Shown: piece by piece, positions 52,890 through 62,140 of the stretch
Layout: every line of letters starts with the position of its first letter
Position numbering within the stretch: the stretch's first letter is position 1
Assembly: GCA_965237595.1 (NCBI GenBank)
Contig: CBDEFY010000001.1
Coordinates: 186,001-250,000 of the forward strand
Direction: 5' to 3'
DNA length: 64,000 nt
Origin: UBA9611 sp965237595
GTDB lineage: Bacteria > Chloroflexota > Dehalococcoidia > Lucifugimonadales > UBA3495
Position numbers and translations under genes: made by a program
Notes under the pieces: generated by a model
Database searches by the model: none
Seen by the model: the letters and a program-made list of their open reading frames with translations, nothing else
Told to the model about the DNA's origin: nothing

Positions 52890-53267
52890 TCAGTAGGTCT
52901 TAATTTCCAGGACGTGACCGCTGGGGTCCTTGAAGTAGACCGCCTTGCCGTCGCCCTGGGCCCCCGCCGTGACACCCGGTCCCTGCATGTTGTCCTGGGC
53001 ACGCGGGCTGTCCCCAAAGGGTATGCCCGACTCCTTTATGCGATCGAACGCGGCCTCAAACTCGTCGGACTCCATGGCGAAGGCGTAGTGGATGCTGCGG
53101 AAATCGTCCGACTGCCTGAAGTCCAGGTTCAGACTGTCGTTCACCCGCACCGCCAGGAAAGGTCCAACCTCCCCCAGGTCCTCGAAGCCAAAGATACGAG
53201 AGTAGAACTCCACCGCTTCCGCGCGGTCATTCACCGGGACTATGGTGTGGTCCAGTACAACGGCCAT
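52890..53267 (-). CDS. VOC (glyoxalase-fold) family protein
   Basis: A 125-residue protein: VVLDHTIVPVNDRAEAVEFYSRIFGFE with the metal His, LAVRVNDSLNLDF, SIHYAFAMES and DPSGHVLEIKTY with the metal Glu. ATG 53267 follows GGAGG by seven bases; the frame opens at 53378. Substrate unknown; it could be a ring-cleavage or detoxifying enzyme in this catabolic region. Confidence 0.85.
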   Translation of the reverse strand: MAVVLDHTIVPVNDRAEAVEFYSRIFGFEDLGEVGPFLAVRVNDSLNLDFRQSDDFRSIHYAFAMESDEFEAAFDRIKESGIPFGDSPRAQDNMQGPGVTAGAQGDGKAVYFKDPSGHVLEIKTY

Positions 53268-53411
53268 GACGTCTCCTCCAGGTCTCGACAATTTTTGCCC
53301 TGATTTCGGCGGCTGCCATCTGTGTTTATTAGGTTGTGGTACTCTATTTCCTACCGTCCCAGAAGTCAACATAATCACGCTTGGTTTGTGCCCGGCGGCC
53401 TTGCACCAAAA

Positions 53412-53504
53412 CTGTCATTCTGAGGCGTCAGCCGAAGAATCTTGTTGCTACCATACCAGCACCGACCGAGAACGACGAGACCCCTCGCCACGCTCGGGGT
53501 GACA
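53412..53504 (+). repeat. Interspersed repeat, family B copy 2
   Basis: Begins CTGTCATTCTGAGGCGTC, contains GAAGAATCTTG, and ends GAGACCCCTCGCCACGCTC then GGGGTGACA. It matches 4702-4816 in order and orientation. The rest of 53268-53582 holds nothing recognisable. Confidence 0.7.
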
Positions 53505-53582
53505 GTGGAAGGCCTACATGGGGTGCTACCATGACACTATCATCACTTTAGAGGCAACGCCGTGCCCGGCCGAGGAGCGAAT

Positions 53583-54998
53583 ATGGACAAGAAAGAGCTA
53601 CCCTTTCTGACCGCTTCCCACCTCTCCAACCTCATCGAGACCAAGGAGGTTTCGCCCGTCGAGGCCACTGAGGCCTACTTGGACCGAATCGAGGCGGTCG
53701 ACGCCAAGCTTAACTCATACATCACGATAACCGGAGAGCAGGCTTTGGAGGCGGCCCGGCAGGCCGAGCAGGAGATTGCCCAGGGCAATCACCGCGGGCC
53801 GCTGCACGGTGTGCCATTGGCGGTGAAGGACCAGTTCAACACCGCCGGTATCCGCACCACCGGCGGCTCTAACATCCTCAAGGACTTCATACCCGAAGAA
53901 GACGCCACGGTGATAGCCAACCTCAAGAAGGCTGGAGCGGTCTTGCTGGGCAAGCTAAACATGAGCGAGTTTGCCATGGCCGAGATTTTTAACCACCCCT
54001 ACGGCACGCCCCGGAACCCCTGGGACTTGGAGCGCAACCCCGGCACCTCCAGCAGCGGCTCCGGCGCCGCTACCGCCGGCTTCCTGTGCGCCACTTCCCT
54101 GGGCGAGGACACCGGCGGCTCCATCAGGGGTCCCGCCAATTTCAGCGGCCTGGTGGGTCTGCGGCCATCCTACGGCCGGGTCAGCCGTTACGGCGTGCTG
54201 GGCGGCTCTTGGTCCATGGACACCGTGGGGCCCATCTCGCGCAGTGTGGAGGACGCGGCAATCACCATTCAGGCCATAGCCGGTCACGATGCCAAGGACC
54301 CGTACACATGGGACGTGCCGGTGCCCGATTACCGCAAAGCTCTGACCGGAGACATCCAGGGCGTGAAACTGGGCGTGATTCAAGAACGCATGGACGCCCC
54401 AAACCTGGATTCGGAGTTCCGGGAAACGGTGGCCAATGCCATCGGCGTATTGGGGGAACTGGGCGCGTTCGCAGAGGACGTTTCCATCCCGCTGGCGCCC
54501 AAAGCCGGCGCTCTCAGCATGACCATAATCGGTGTTGAATGGTCGAACCTGCACCGCCGGGTGTTTGAACCCCACATCGATTATCTGGACCACAACAACA
54601 AGATACGGTTCCTGACCGGCAGCAGTATCCCGGCCCAGGCCTACTACAAGGCCCAGAAGCTGCGGGCCGTGCTGCGGCATCAGGTCCTTGACGCGTTGGA
54701 TAAAGTCGATGTCTTGGTATTGCCCACCGGGCCGGTCACCGCTCCGCCGGTGGAGAGTCTGCCGGGCATCCAGAGCAAGGAACATGCCCTCACCGGGCTG
54801 GCCGGGCGTATCAGTTTCACCGGGCCGTTCAACCTTGCCGGCACCCCGGCCCTGTCGGTGCCTTGCGGGTTTAGCCAAGCGGGCATGCCCATGGGGCTGC
54901 AGATAGTGGGCCGTCCCTTCGCCGAAGAGATGGTATTCAAGGTAGCCCACGCCTACGAACAGAGCACCGACTGGCACAACCGGCGGCCGCCGGTTTAG
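53583..54998 (+). CDS. Amidase-signature family hydrolase (intact paralogue)
   Basis: A 471-residue amidase. Lys in VPLAVKDQFNT, Ser in GTSSSGSGAATAG and nucleophile Ser in EDTGGSIRGPAN. The C-terminal half (YKAQKLRAVLRHQVLDAL, NLAGTPALSVPCGF) aligns with the broken paralogue at 50636. ATG 53583 has GAGGAG about five bases upstream; the frame opens at a GTG 53562. It would hydrolyse a small amide to acid and ammonia; the substrate is unknown. GatA at 28113 is more distant. Confidence 0.93.
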   Translation: MDKKELPFLTASHLSNLIETKEVSPVEATEAYLDRIEAVDAKLNSYITITGEQALEAARQAEQEIAQGNHRGPLHGVPLAVKDQFNTAGIRTTGGSNILKDFIPEEDATVIANLKKAGAVLLGKLNMSEFAMAEIFNHPYGTPRNPWDLERNPGTSSSGSGAATAGFLCATSLGEDTGGSIRGPANFSGLVGLRPSYGRVSRYGVLGGSWSMDTVGPISRSVEDAAITIQAIAGHDAKDPYTWDVPVPDYRKALTGDIQGVKLGVIQERMDAPNLDSEFRETVANAIGVLGELGAFAEDVSIPLAPKAGALSMTIIGVEWSNLHRRVFEPHIDYLDHNNKIRFLTGSSIPAQAYYKAQKLRAVLRHQVLDALDKVDVLVLPTGPVTAPPVESLPGIQSKEHALTGLAGRISFTGPFNLAGTPALSVPCGFSQAGMPMGLQIVGRPFAEEMVFKVAHAYEQSTDWHNRRPPV

Positions 54999-55067
54999 CT
55001 GACAGCTATCAGCCCGTGCGCTTGATGTAGTTCACCTTTTCTCCGTCTCGACCGGTTTACGAAATTT

Positions 55068-55096
55068 CGCCCCAGCTTTAGAGGTTGGGGCGTTTT
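55068..55096 (+). terminator. Rho-independent terminator after the intact amidase
   Basis: CGCCCCA (55068-55074) pairs with TGGGGCG (55086-55092), an 11-nt loop, followed by TTTT. It lies 70 bp after the amidase stop. Confidence 0.7.
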
Positions 55097-55620
55097 GCGC
55101 TGTAGTCTCGGTGGACAATCCGTTTTTACACCGCTAATATCGCTTGATAATGGTTAGCGATCGGATACAGCGACGGATCAATCAGCTTCTTGATGAAGCG
55201 GATGGAGCGGTGACCGGTCTTGATTGGGATGTCGTTAGGTCCCGCGCTGAAGCAGTTCTGGCCTTCGACCCAGAGAACAAAGAGGCAATCGCCTACCTGA
55301 AGGCTTCAGATGGGGGCCTCGGCCAATTGGTTCCCGATTCCCTCCAGGCAACGTCTTCGACACCCTCAACGACGGTCCCGGACCAACCCTCCTCCTTTGC
55401 CGACGGCCGTTATCAAGTCCAGAAATTCCTGGGAGAGGGGGGCAAGAAAAAGGTCTACCTGGCCCAGGACACCACGTTGGACCGGGAAGTAGCCTTTGCG
55501 CTGATCAAGACCGAGGGCTTGGACGACACCTCCCGAACCCGCATCCAGCGTGAAGCTCAAGCCATGGGCCGGTTGGGCTCCCACCCTCACATCGTCACCG
55601 TATTTGATTTGGGCGAGGAG

Positions 55621-55638
55621 CCTTCGACAAGCTCAGGC
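55621..55638 (+). repeat. REP-like repeat A inside the kinase coding sequence
   Basis: CCTTCGACAAGCTCAGGC is translated as PSTSSGQ in a loop of the kinase domain, without breaking the frame. A second related element, CCCTTTGACAGGCTCAAG (57091-57107 region), lies in the ATPase part. Confidence 0.6.
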
Positions 55639-57296
55639 CAGGGCCAGCCCTACATGGTCACCGAGCTCATGGGCGGAGGCGACGTTGAAAGTCTGATCGA
55701 AGACGCCCCCAGCCACCTGCTTCCCCTGGAGCAAGCAATCAAGATTGCCCAACAGACCTGCCGCGGCCTGGAGTTCGCCCATGGCCGGGGCATCGTCCAC
55801 CGGGACATGAAGCCGGGCAACCTCTGGCTCACGGCTGATGGCATCGCCAAGATAGGGGACTTCGGCCTGGCCGTTTCCCTGGACCGCTCCCGCCTGACCC
55901 AAGAGGGCATGATGGTGGGAACGGTGTCCTACATGCCCCCGGAGCAGGCCATGGGCGGAGAAGTCACTCCCAGGTCCGACCTCTACTCCCTGGGCGCCAT
56001 GCTCTACGAGATGGTAGCAGGAAGGCCGCCCTTCTTGGGAGACGACTCGGTGGCCATCATCGGGCAGCACATCAACACCCCGCCGGTGGCCCCCCACCTG
56101 GCACAACGGGCAGTGCCCCCGCCCCTTGGAAGCCCTGATTATGCGTCTGTTGGCTAAGGACCCGTCGGAACGTCCGGATTCAGCCACCGACGTTTTGTCA
56201 GCCTTGGACGCCATCGACCTCTCCGAAGGTCCCCCTTTGGAAAAGGGGGATGGGAGGATTTCGGACTCCCACGCGCTAGATAGCCTGGCCGGCGGCGTAT
56301 TTGTTGGCCGGCAACGGGAGATGGGTGAGTTGAAGGCTTGTCTGGAAGAGGCATTGTCGGGAAGGGGCAGACTGGTCACTCTGGTGGGAGAGCCAGGCAT
56401 CGGCAAGACCCGGACGGCCTTGGAGCTGGCGACCTACGCCGGACTACGCCAGGCCCAGGTGCTCTGGGGCCGCTGCTACGAAGGGGAAGGAGCGCCGCCC
56501 TATTGGCCTTGGGTGCAGGCCATCCGCTCCTACGTGCGGGACGTCGACCCGGAGCAACTGCGCTCGGAGATGGGGGTCGGGGCTGCGGACATCGCCGAAG
56601 TCGTATCCGACGTTAGGGAGCAACTGCCCGGCCTGCAAGTCCCGCCCCAACTGGAGCCAGAGCAGGCCCGGTTCAGGCTGTTTGATTCCATCACCGCTTT
56701 TTTGAAAAACGCCGGCAGGCGCAAGCCTTTGGTGCTGGTGCTTGACGACCTACACTGGGCCGACCATCCGTCGTTACTGCTGTTGGAATTCGTTGCCCGG
56801 GAGTTGGCTAACGCGCGTGTCATGATTATTGGCACCTACCGGGACATGGAGCTTTCCCGCCAACATCCACTGTCGCAGACCCTGGGGGGAACTAACCCGG
56901 GAGAGGTTGTTCCAGCGGGTGTTGCTAAGGGGCCTAGACCAGGACGACGTGGGGCGGTTCATCGAATTGGCCTCCGGTATAACTCCGCCTTCCGGTATGG
57001 TTGAGGCCGTTCATCGGCAGACCGAGGGCAACCCCCTGTTTGTCACCGAAGTGGTGCGGCTGTTGGTACAGGAAGGGGAACTGACCGCAGACCCTTTGAC
57101 AGGCTCAAGTCGAGTGGAAGAGCGGGATTCTTGGAGCCTCCATATCCCTGAAGGCGTGCGCGAGGTTATTGGGCGGCGGTTGGACCGGTTGTCGGAGCGG
57201 TGCAACGAAACATTGACCATTGCTTCGGTTATCGGCCGTGAGTTCACGCTGGAACATCTAGGCCCCTTGATCGAAGATATGACCGATGACCGACTA

Positions 57297-57390
57297 CCTA
57301 AAATAGCTGGACGAAGCTGTTGTCTGTGAGGGAGGAGTGAAGACATGTCAAAAGAGCGGAGGAAGCACAGCCCAACAGTTCAAGGCCAAG
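57297..57390 (+). mobile_element. Fragment of an IS3-family element related to 13028-14357
   Basis: CCTAAAATAG, then GCTGTTG, CTGTGAGGGAGGAGTG and ACATGTCAAAAGAGCGG, GGAAGCACAGCCCAAC match 13076-13166 in order, with small gaps. It carries the orfA start (MSKERRKHSPT) but neither end of the element. It is fused to the host gene, so a chimeric ORF from 57345 reads IS residues into ATPase sequence (ALIQETLAGELST). Confidence 0.8.
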
Positions 57391-58960
57391 CGCTGATCCA
57401 GGAGACTTTGGCCGGTGAGCTGTCCACGACTCGGAAGGTGCGGCTGCACGCCCGCATCGCCGAGGCGCTTGAGGCGTTGTACGGCACTGAATTAGAGGCC
57501 CACGCTGCCGAGTTGGCCTACCATTTTGCCGAAGCGGAGGCTGTTGTCGGGACCGAGAAGCTTGTGTATTACTCGCTACTGGCTGGAGAGCGGGCACTGG
57601 CGGCGTACGCCTGGGAGGAAGCCCTGGCCCACTTTGAACGGGGGCTGGCCGTAAGGGGGGTGATTTCAGGGAGCGTTGGGCCAGTGCCGGACGCGGAGGC
57701 ATCGACACTCCTCTTCGGCCGGGGCCGGGCTTTGGCCGGTGCCGGTGTGCTCCAGCAGACCCCAGGAGGCGGTGGATACCATGGGCCGGGCTTTTGACTA
57801 TTACGCCCAGGCCGGGGACGTGGTCCAAGCCGTGGCGGTCGCGGAGCACCCCCTGTCGGGCCGATCGGGAGCCCGCCACGAGATGGCCCGGTATCTTGGT
57901 CAGGCTCTGGAGTTGGCGCGGCCGGACTCTCTCACCGCGGGTCGCCTGTTATCTAGCTACGGCGCTGAACTGGGGCGTGTGGAAGCGGACTATGACGGTG
58001 CCCAAGCAGCCTTTGCCCGGGCCCTGGAGATCGCCCGTAAAGAGGAAGATACGACGCTGGAGGCGCGGACCCAGGCGGCCTCCTCCAACGTGGACTTCTT
58101 TCACCTGCGTCCCCAGGAAAGCCTGGGCAAGAGTCTACGGGCCATCGAGCTGGCCCAGGAGATAGGCGACCCAGTTATTGAATCCTACGCCCGTCGGGAC
58201 GCTGCCCGTGCTGTGGAGGTGTTGGGTAAAGACGTGGCAGAGATGCGGCGGCATGCCGCCGCCACCCTGGAACTGGCGGAAAAGGTGCGAGACCGCTATC
58301 AGCTGTGCCTCGCCTACCGAGTAAATGCAACACTGTGCCGTCGACTGGGAGAGTGGGCGCGAGCGCGGGAGTTCAGCGACCGGGGCCTGGCTCTGGGGCC
58401 TCGGGATATCACCTTTCTTGGTGACCGAGTACTTTTGGAGCACGAAGTGGGCGGCCTGGCCCAGGGTCAGTTATATCTGGATCGCTTGCTGGAGTTCGTG
58501 CGCCAGGCACCGGCGAGGGCGGCAGTAGTTCATGTGATACCGGCTGGGGTCATACCTTATGTTGCGCGGATTACTGGGGCTCTGGACCACGAGGACGTGG
58601 CCGCTAAAGCCGCTGAAACGGTTCTCTCGTCATCAACGTCTGAGCCCCTATATACCAGTGTGGCCAGGCTTGGCCTGGCACTCCTGACTGTCCAGCACGG
58701 CGACGCTTCGGCTGCTGGAGACCAATACCATACGCTGCAAGCAGCGCAGCTCCCCTTTCCTGGCGGGGCGATATTATCTTTTAATTCGGACCGTCTCCTG
58801 GGCCTCCTGGCCCACACCATGGGCAATCTGGAGCGGGCAACGGCCCACTTCGAGGAGGCCCTGACCATCTCACGGAATATAGGCTTACGGCTGGGAGCTG
58901 GCCTGGAGCTGCTGCGAATACGCCGACGTCCTGCTCCAGCGGGCCGAGTCCGTTCGTGGT

Positions 58961-58995
58961 GAGCTTGTCGAACAACCAGACCCTTCGACGAGCCC
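58961..58995 (+). repeat. REP-like hairpin near the kinase gene 3' end
   Basis: GAGCTTGTCGAA (58961-58972) is complementary to TTCGACGAGC (58984-58993) at nine of ten positions. It lies in frame in the restored gene (ELVEQPDPSTSPGR). Confidence 0.6.
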
Positions 58996-59218
58996 AGGGC
59001 GGACGGGAGAAGGCGACCGTGCCAAGGCCGTTTCCCTGTTGGACGAGTCCCTGGCCATCTCCAGCGAGTTGGGCATGCGGCCATTGATGGAACGGGTCCT
59101 GTCCCGGCGGGAGATATTGGGGGCATAGGGCATCTGATCCGGGTAGTATCGCCTGATTCATTAGCTTATCCGACCGCTGAGGGCTGAACGCTGACAGCTA
59201 TTTTTGTGAGGAGATGAC

Positions 59219-59566
59219 ATGGAAGAGATCGGGCTTTTCGAGGCCATCTACAGTCAACGGCAGTTCACCCGCTACAAGGCGGACCCGGTGCCCAAGGAGG
59301 CCATCGACAAGATTATCGACGCCGCCACCAAGGCGCCGAGCGGCGGCAACGTGCAACCCTGGCACTTCATCGCCATCGCCGACCGGGACCTGATTGAGAA
59401 GGTCGGCGGTCTTTACCGCGACCTGTGGCTCGGCGCCATGGGAGCCACCCCGCCGCCGGGCGAGTCTCCCGCTTATATGTCGGCCCGCTACCTGGCCAAC
59501 CACATGCCGGAGGTCCCGGCCATGATCCTGGTCTGCGCCGACCACAGCAAGGGTTATCAGTCTTAT
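59219..59566 (+). pseudogene. Nitroreductase family protein, 5' part (split by IS1380)
   Basis: 116 codons of an FMN-dependent nitroreductase: EAIYSQRQFTRYKADPVPKE, AATKAPSGGNVQPWHFI (FMN contacts), then PAMILVCADHSKGYQSY and the insertion. ATG 59219 has GAGGAG five bases upstream. Removing 59567-60982 restores one frame of 208 residues (YQSY then TKGEPIERG), the normal family size. As it stands the frame runs to a stop at 59584. Confidence 0.92.
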
Positions 59567-60976
59567 CCCATATTTCCCAGTTAGGATAACAGTGTGATGC
59601 GGTATATAGGCAACGTTCTTGCTTTTGTAGTCGTCTCATGAACTTTTCACCAACATCTCGGCTATAATACATTCATTAGAATAGTAAGATTCTTCAGATA
59701 GCGTAACAACCCCGGAGGCACCTGATGGGTGACGGCGACAAAACCCCTCTCCGGCTCCAGTTCAACCCCAAAGTCCGTCTGGAGTTTCACGGTGCCACCA
59801 TCACTTCCGATGCCGGACTCTTGCCCATTCGAGAGCTGGATGATGCCCTGGGCCTTACCCATATTGCTGCCGACTATCTCCAGGAAAGCCGCTCCGGTCG
59901 CAACATCCGACACCACCTCGTCCCGCTGCTCAGACAGTCCATCTACAGCCGCTTGGCCGGCTACGATGACACCAATGATGCCGAACGCCTTTCCCAAGAC
60001 CCAGCCATGAGAGTCGTCGTGGGCTGGCAAGGATCAGACCGGAACGCCGCCAGCACCAACACCGTGAGCCGCTTTGAAACTGAAACTCTGACCCAACAGG
60101 ACAACCTGCAGGGGCTGGCACGAATGAATCCCCAATGGGTGGAAGATGCTATGGCCCATACTCCACACCAGCGAGTGATTCTGGACATGGACAGCTCGGA
60201 GAGTCCAGTGCATGGCCATCAGGAGGGTGCCGCCTACAATGGGCACTTCGAGTGTGTCTGCTATCATCCCCTCTTTCTATTCAACCAGTTCGGCGATTGT
60301 GAAGGAGCGACGCTACGCCCCGGCAACGTCCATAGCGCCGAGGGCTGGCAGGAACTCCTTGAGCCGGTGGTGAAAAGATACCAGAGGAAGGGACGGCGGC
60401 TGTTGTTCCGGGGTGATGCCGCCTTTGGCAAGCCAGAGGTGTACGAGTACTTGGAACAAGAGATGATTGGGTACGCCATCCGGCTTTCAGCTAACGCGGT
60501 ACTTCAGAGAGAAATCGCGCACCTGCTGGTACGACCTGCCGACTGGTCTTCCAGGAGGCCGATCGTCTCCTACTACGACTTCACTTACCAGGCCCAGAGC
60601 TGGAGTATTTCCCGGCGAGTAGTAGCCAAGGTGGAGTGGCATCAGGGGGAGTTATTTCCCAGGGTAGGCTTCATCGTGACCAACCTGAGCTATCCACCCA
60701 AAGGCATAGTCCGCTTTTACAATGGCCGTGGCACAGCGGAGCAGTGGATCAAGGAGGGCAAGTACGCCCTGAACTGGACCAGACTGTCCTGTCACAAGTT
60801 CGTGGCCAACCAGGCGAGGCTATGGCTGTTCGTTCTGGCGTACAATCTGGGAAACTTCATGAGAAGGTTGGCTTTGCCGGAGGATATGAAGCATTGGACT
60901 CTGACCAGTCTTCAGACTAGGCTGATCAAGACGGGTGGGCGACTGGTACGCCATGCCAGGAGGATGGTGTTTCAGC
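59567..60976 (+). mobile_element. IS1380-family element, right end apparently missing
   Basis: About 1410 bp inserted in the nitroreductase gene between two copies of TCTTAT (59561-59566 and 60977-60982). It carries one transposase gene starting at 59725. The left end reads CCCATATTTCCCAG; the right junction TTTCAGCTC is not its inverted complement, and the transposase reading frame runs on into the host sequence, so the right terminal repeat seems lost. The TCTTAT repeat could be the target duplication (4 bp TTAT plus two chance bases). Confidence 0.8.
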
Positions 60977-61107
60977 TCTTATACCAAAGGCGAACCCATC
61001 GAACGGGGCCGATACGCATCGTCGCTCTGGCTGGCGGTGCAGAACCTGTTCCTGGCTGCCCGGGCGCTGGGCTTGGGCACCCGCATCACCACCACCCATC
61101 TGCGTGA
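59725..61107 (+). CDS. IS1380-family transposase (C-terminus replaced by host sequence)
   Basis: A DDE transposase read as 460 residues. VRLEFHGATITSDAGLLPIRELDD opens it; the catalytic acids are in VILDMDSSESPVHGHQEG, LLFRGDAAFGKPEVYEYLE and a later Glu in AEQWIKEGK. The family core continues to RLVRHARRMVFQL (about residue 418). From there on the residues (LYQRRTHRT and after) come from the nitroreductase gene in another frame up to the stop at 61107, so the last ~30 native residues are missing. ATG 59725 has GGAGG six bases upstream. Activity is doubtful. Confidence 0.9.
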   Translation: MGDGDKTPLRLQFNPKVRLEFHGATITSDAGLLPIRELDDALGLTHIAADYLQESRSGRNIRHHLVPLLRQSIYSRLAGYDDTNDAERLSQDPAMRVVVGWQGSDRNAASTNTVSRFETETLTQQDNLQGLARMNPQWVEDAMAHTPHQRVILDMDSSESPVHGHQEGAAYNGHFECVCYHPLFLFNQFGDCEGATLRPGNVHSAEGWQELLEPVVKRYQRKGRRLLFRGDAAFGKPEVYEYLEQEMIGYAIRLSANAVLQREIAHLLVRPADWSSRRPIVSYYDFTYQAQSWSISRRVVAKVEWHQGELFPRVGFIVTNLSYPPKGIVRFYNGRGTAEQWIKEGKYALNWTRLSCHKFVANQARLWLFVLAYNLGNFMRRLALPEDMKHWTLTSLQTRLIKTGGRLVRHARRMVFQLLYQRRTHRTGPIRIVALAGGAEPVPGCPGAGLGHPHHHHPSA

Positions 61108-61261
61108 GGAACAGAAAGTGAAAGATTGGTTGGGCATCCCCGACCACGTGGAGACGGTCTGCCTCACCCCATTGGGCTACCCCAGGGGCCGCTTCGGCCC
61201 CACCGACCGCATACCCTCGGCCGAGGTCACGTCTTACAACCGCTATGGGCAAAAAAGCTAA
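60977..61261 (+). pseudogene. Nitroreductase family protein, 3' part
   Basis: Continues the host gene after the insertion: SYTKGEPIERGRYASSLWLAVQNLFLAARALGLGTRI, then TTTHLREEQKVKDWLGIPDHVE and the C-terminal PLGYPRGRFGPTDRIP. It lacks its own start. The transposase frame overlaps it as far as 61107. Confidence 0.9.
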
Positions 61262-61342
61262 TAGCCAACAGCTTTGTCCGACGGCGGCAGGGTATTGGGG
61301 GTGCTGAGACTTGGTTGTGGAGAGGGGGATTTCCGCTGACCG

Positions 61343-62128
61343 CTACAACCCCCACGTCTCGCCGAACTCGACCCGTTGCACTAACTGACCCGTGAACGTG
61401 GAAGCGTCCTGCAACGCCAGGTAGACTGCGCTGGGGCCGACAGCCTGGGGCTCAACCCGCTCTCCCCAGTCGCGAGTCGCGTTGCGTCCAGGGGATGGCT
61501 GCCGACCCCTCGGTCCTGAGGCCGCCCGGCGACAGGATGTTCACCGCGATGTTGTACTCCCGCACTTCGTCGGCCAGGCATTGGCTAAACATGTGCACCG
61601 CCGCCTTGGCGGAGCTGTAGAGGACTCCGCCGCCCTGTTCGTGGTCGCTCCCCATCCGCGAGCCGATGTTGATGATGCTGCCCCGGCCCTGATCAATCAT
61701 TATTGGGAGCACGGCCCGGCAACACAGGTAAGGCCCCCGGAGGTTGGCGGCCATGCTCCGGTCCCACTGCTCCGGCTCGATGTCCAAGATAGTTTCGCCC
61801 AGCACCATGATTCCGGCGTTGTTCACCAGCACGTCGATCTAGCCGTACTTAATCGAAGGTCTGGGCCACCATGTCCATGACTTGTTCTTCATTGGAAACG
61901 TCGCAGGTCAGCGCCAAGGCCTCTCCACCCCGGGACCGGATGTCCTCGGCGGTTTCCGCAGCAGTTCCCGGCAACCCCGTTGGCGATTTGCCGCGGGCGG
62001 AGACGACCACTGCTGCCCCCTCCGCGGCAAACTCCTGGGCGATGGCCCGGCCCAGGCCCCGGCTGGCCCCGGCTGGCCCCGGTGACGATGGCCACCATGC
62101 CGGGCATCTTCTTGCTTTGCGCTTCCAC
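61343..62128 (-). pseudogene. SDR oxidoreductase, decayed by tandem duplications and a stop
   Basis: Restored sequence is a 255-residue SDR: MVAIVTGASRG then LGRAIAQEFAAEGAAVVVSA, ALTCDVSNEEQV, FDKYG then IDVLVNNAGIM, SIINIGSRMGS, YSSAK and WGERVEPQAVGPSAVYLAL to VEFGETWGL. Lesions: a 10-bp duplication of GGCTGGCCCC (62061-62080), one extra base and a TAG at 61839-61841, and a 7-bp duplication AGTCGCG (61468-61481). Together 18 extra bases restore a multiple of three when removed. The GTG at 62128 is the presumed start. Confidence 0.85.
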
Positions 62129-62140
62129 TATGTACCGGCC

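Larger units (their letters stand above)
55150..59128 (+). pseudogene. Ser/Thr protein kinase - AAA ATPase - TPR regulator, multiply broken
   Basis: One long ancestral gene of about 1300 codons. Kinase domain: GEGGKKKVYLA, Lys in ALIKTEGL, HRDMKPGN, DFGLA and YMPPEQAMGG. ATPase: VGEPGIGKTRTALEL (Walker A), VLVLDDLHWAD (Walker B). C-terminus: TPR-like repeats, for example AHFEEALTISRNIG and ending ISSELGMRPLMERVLSRREILGA. Lesions: an extra C near 56097, an extra G in a G6 run near 56885, an IS3-like fragment at 57297-57390, an extra C near 57762 and a shift near 58910. REP-like inserts are read in frame (EEPSTSSGQGQP). Best viewed as a pseudogene, though single-base lesions could be assembly errors. 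ATG 55150. Confidence 0.85.
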
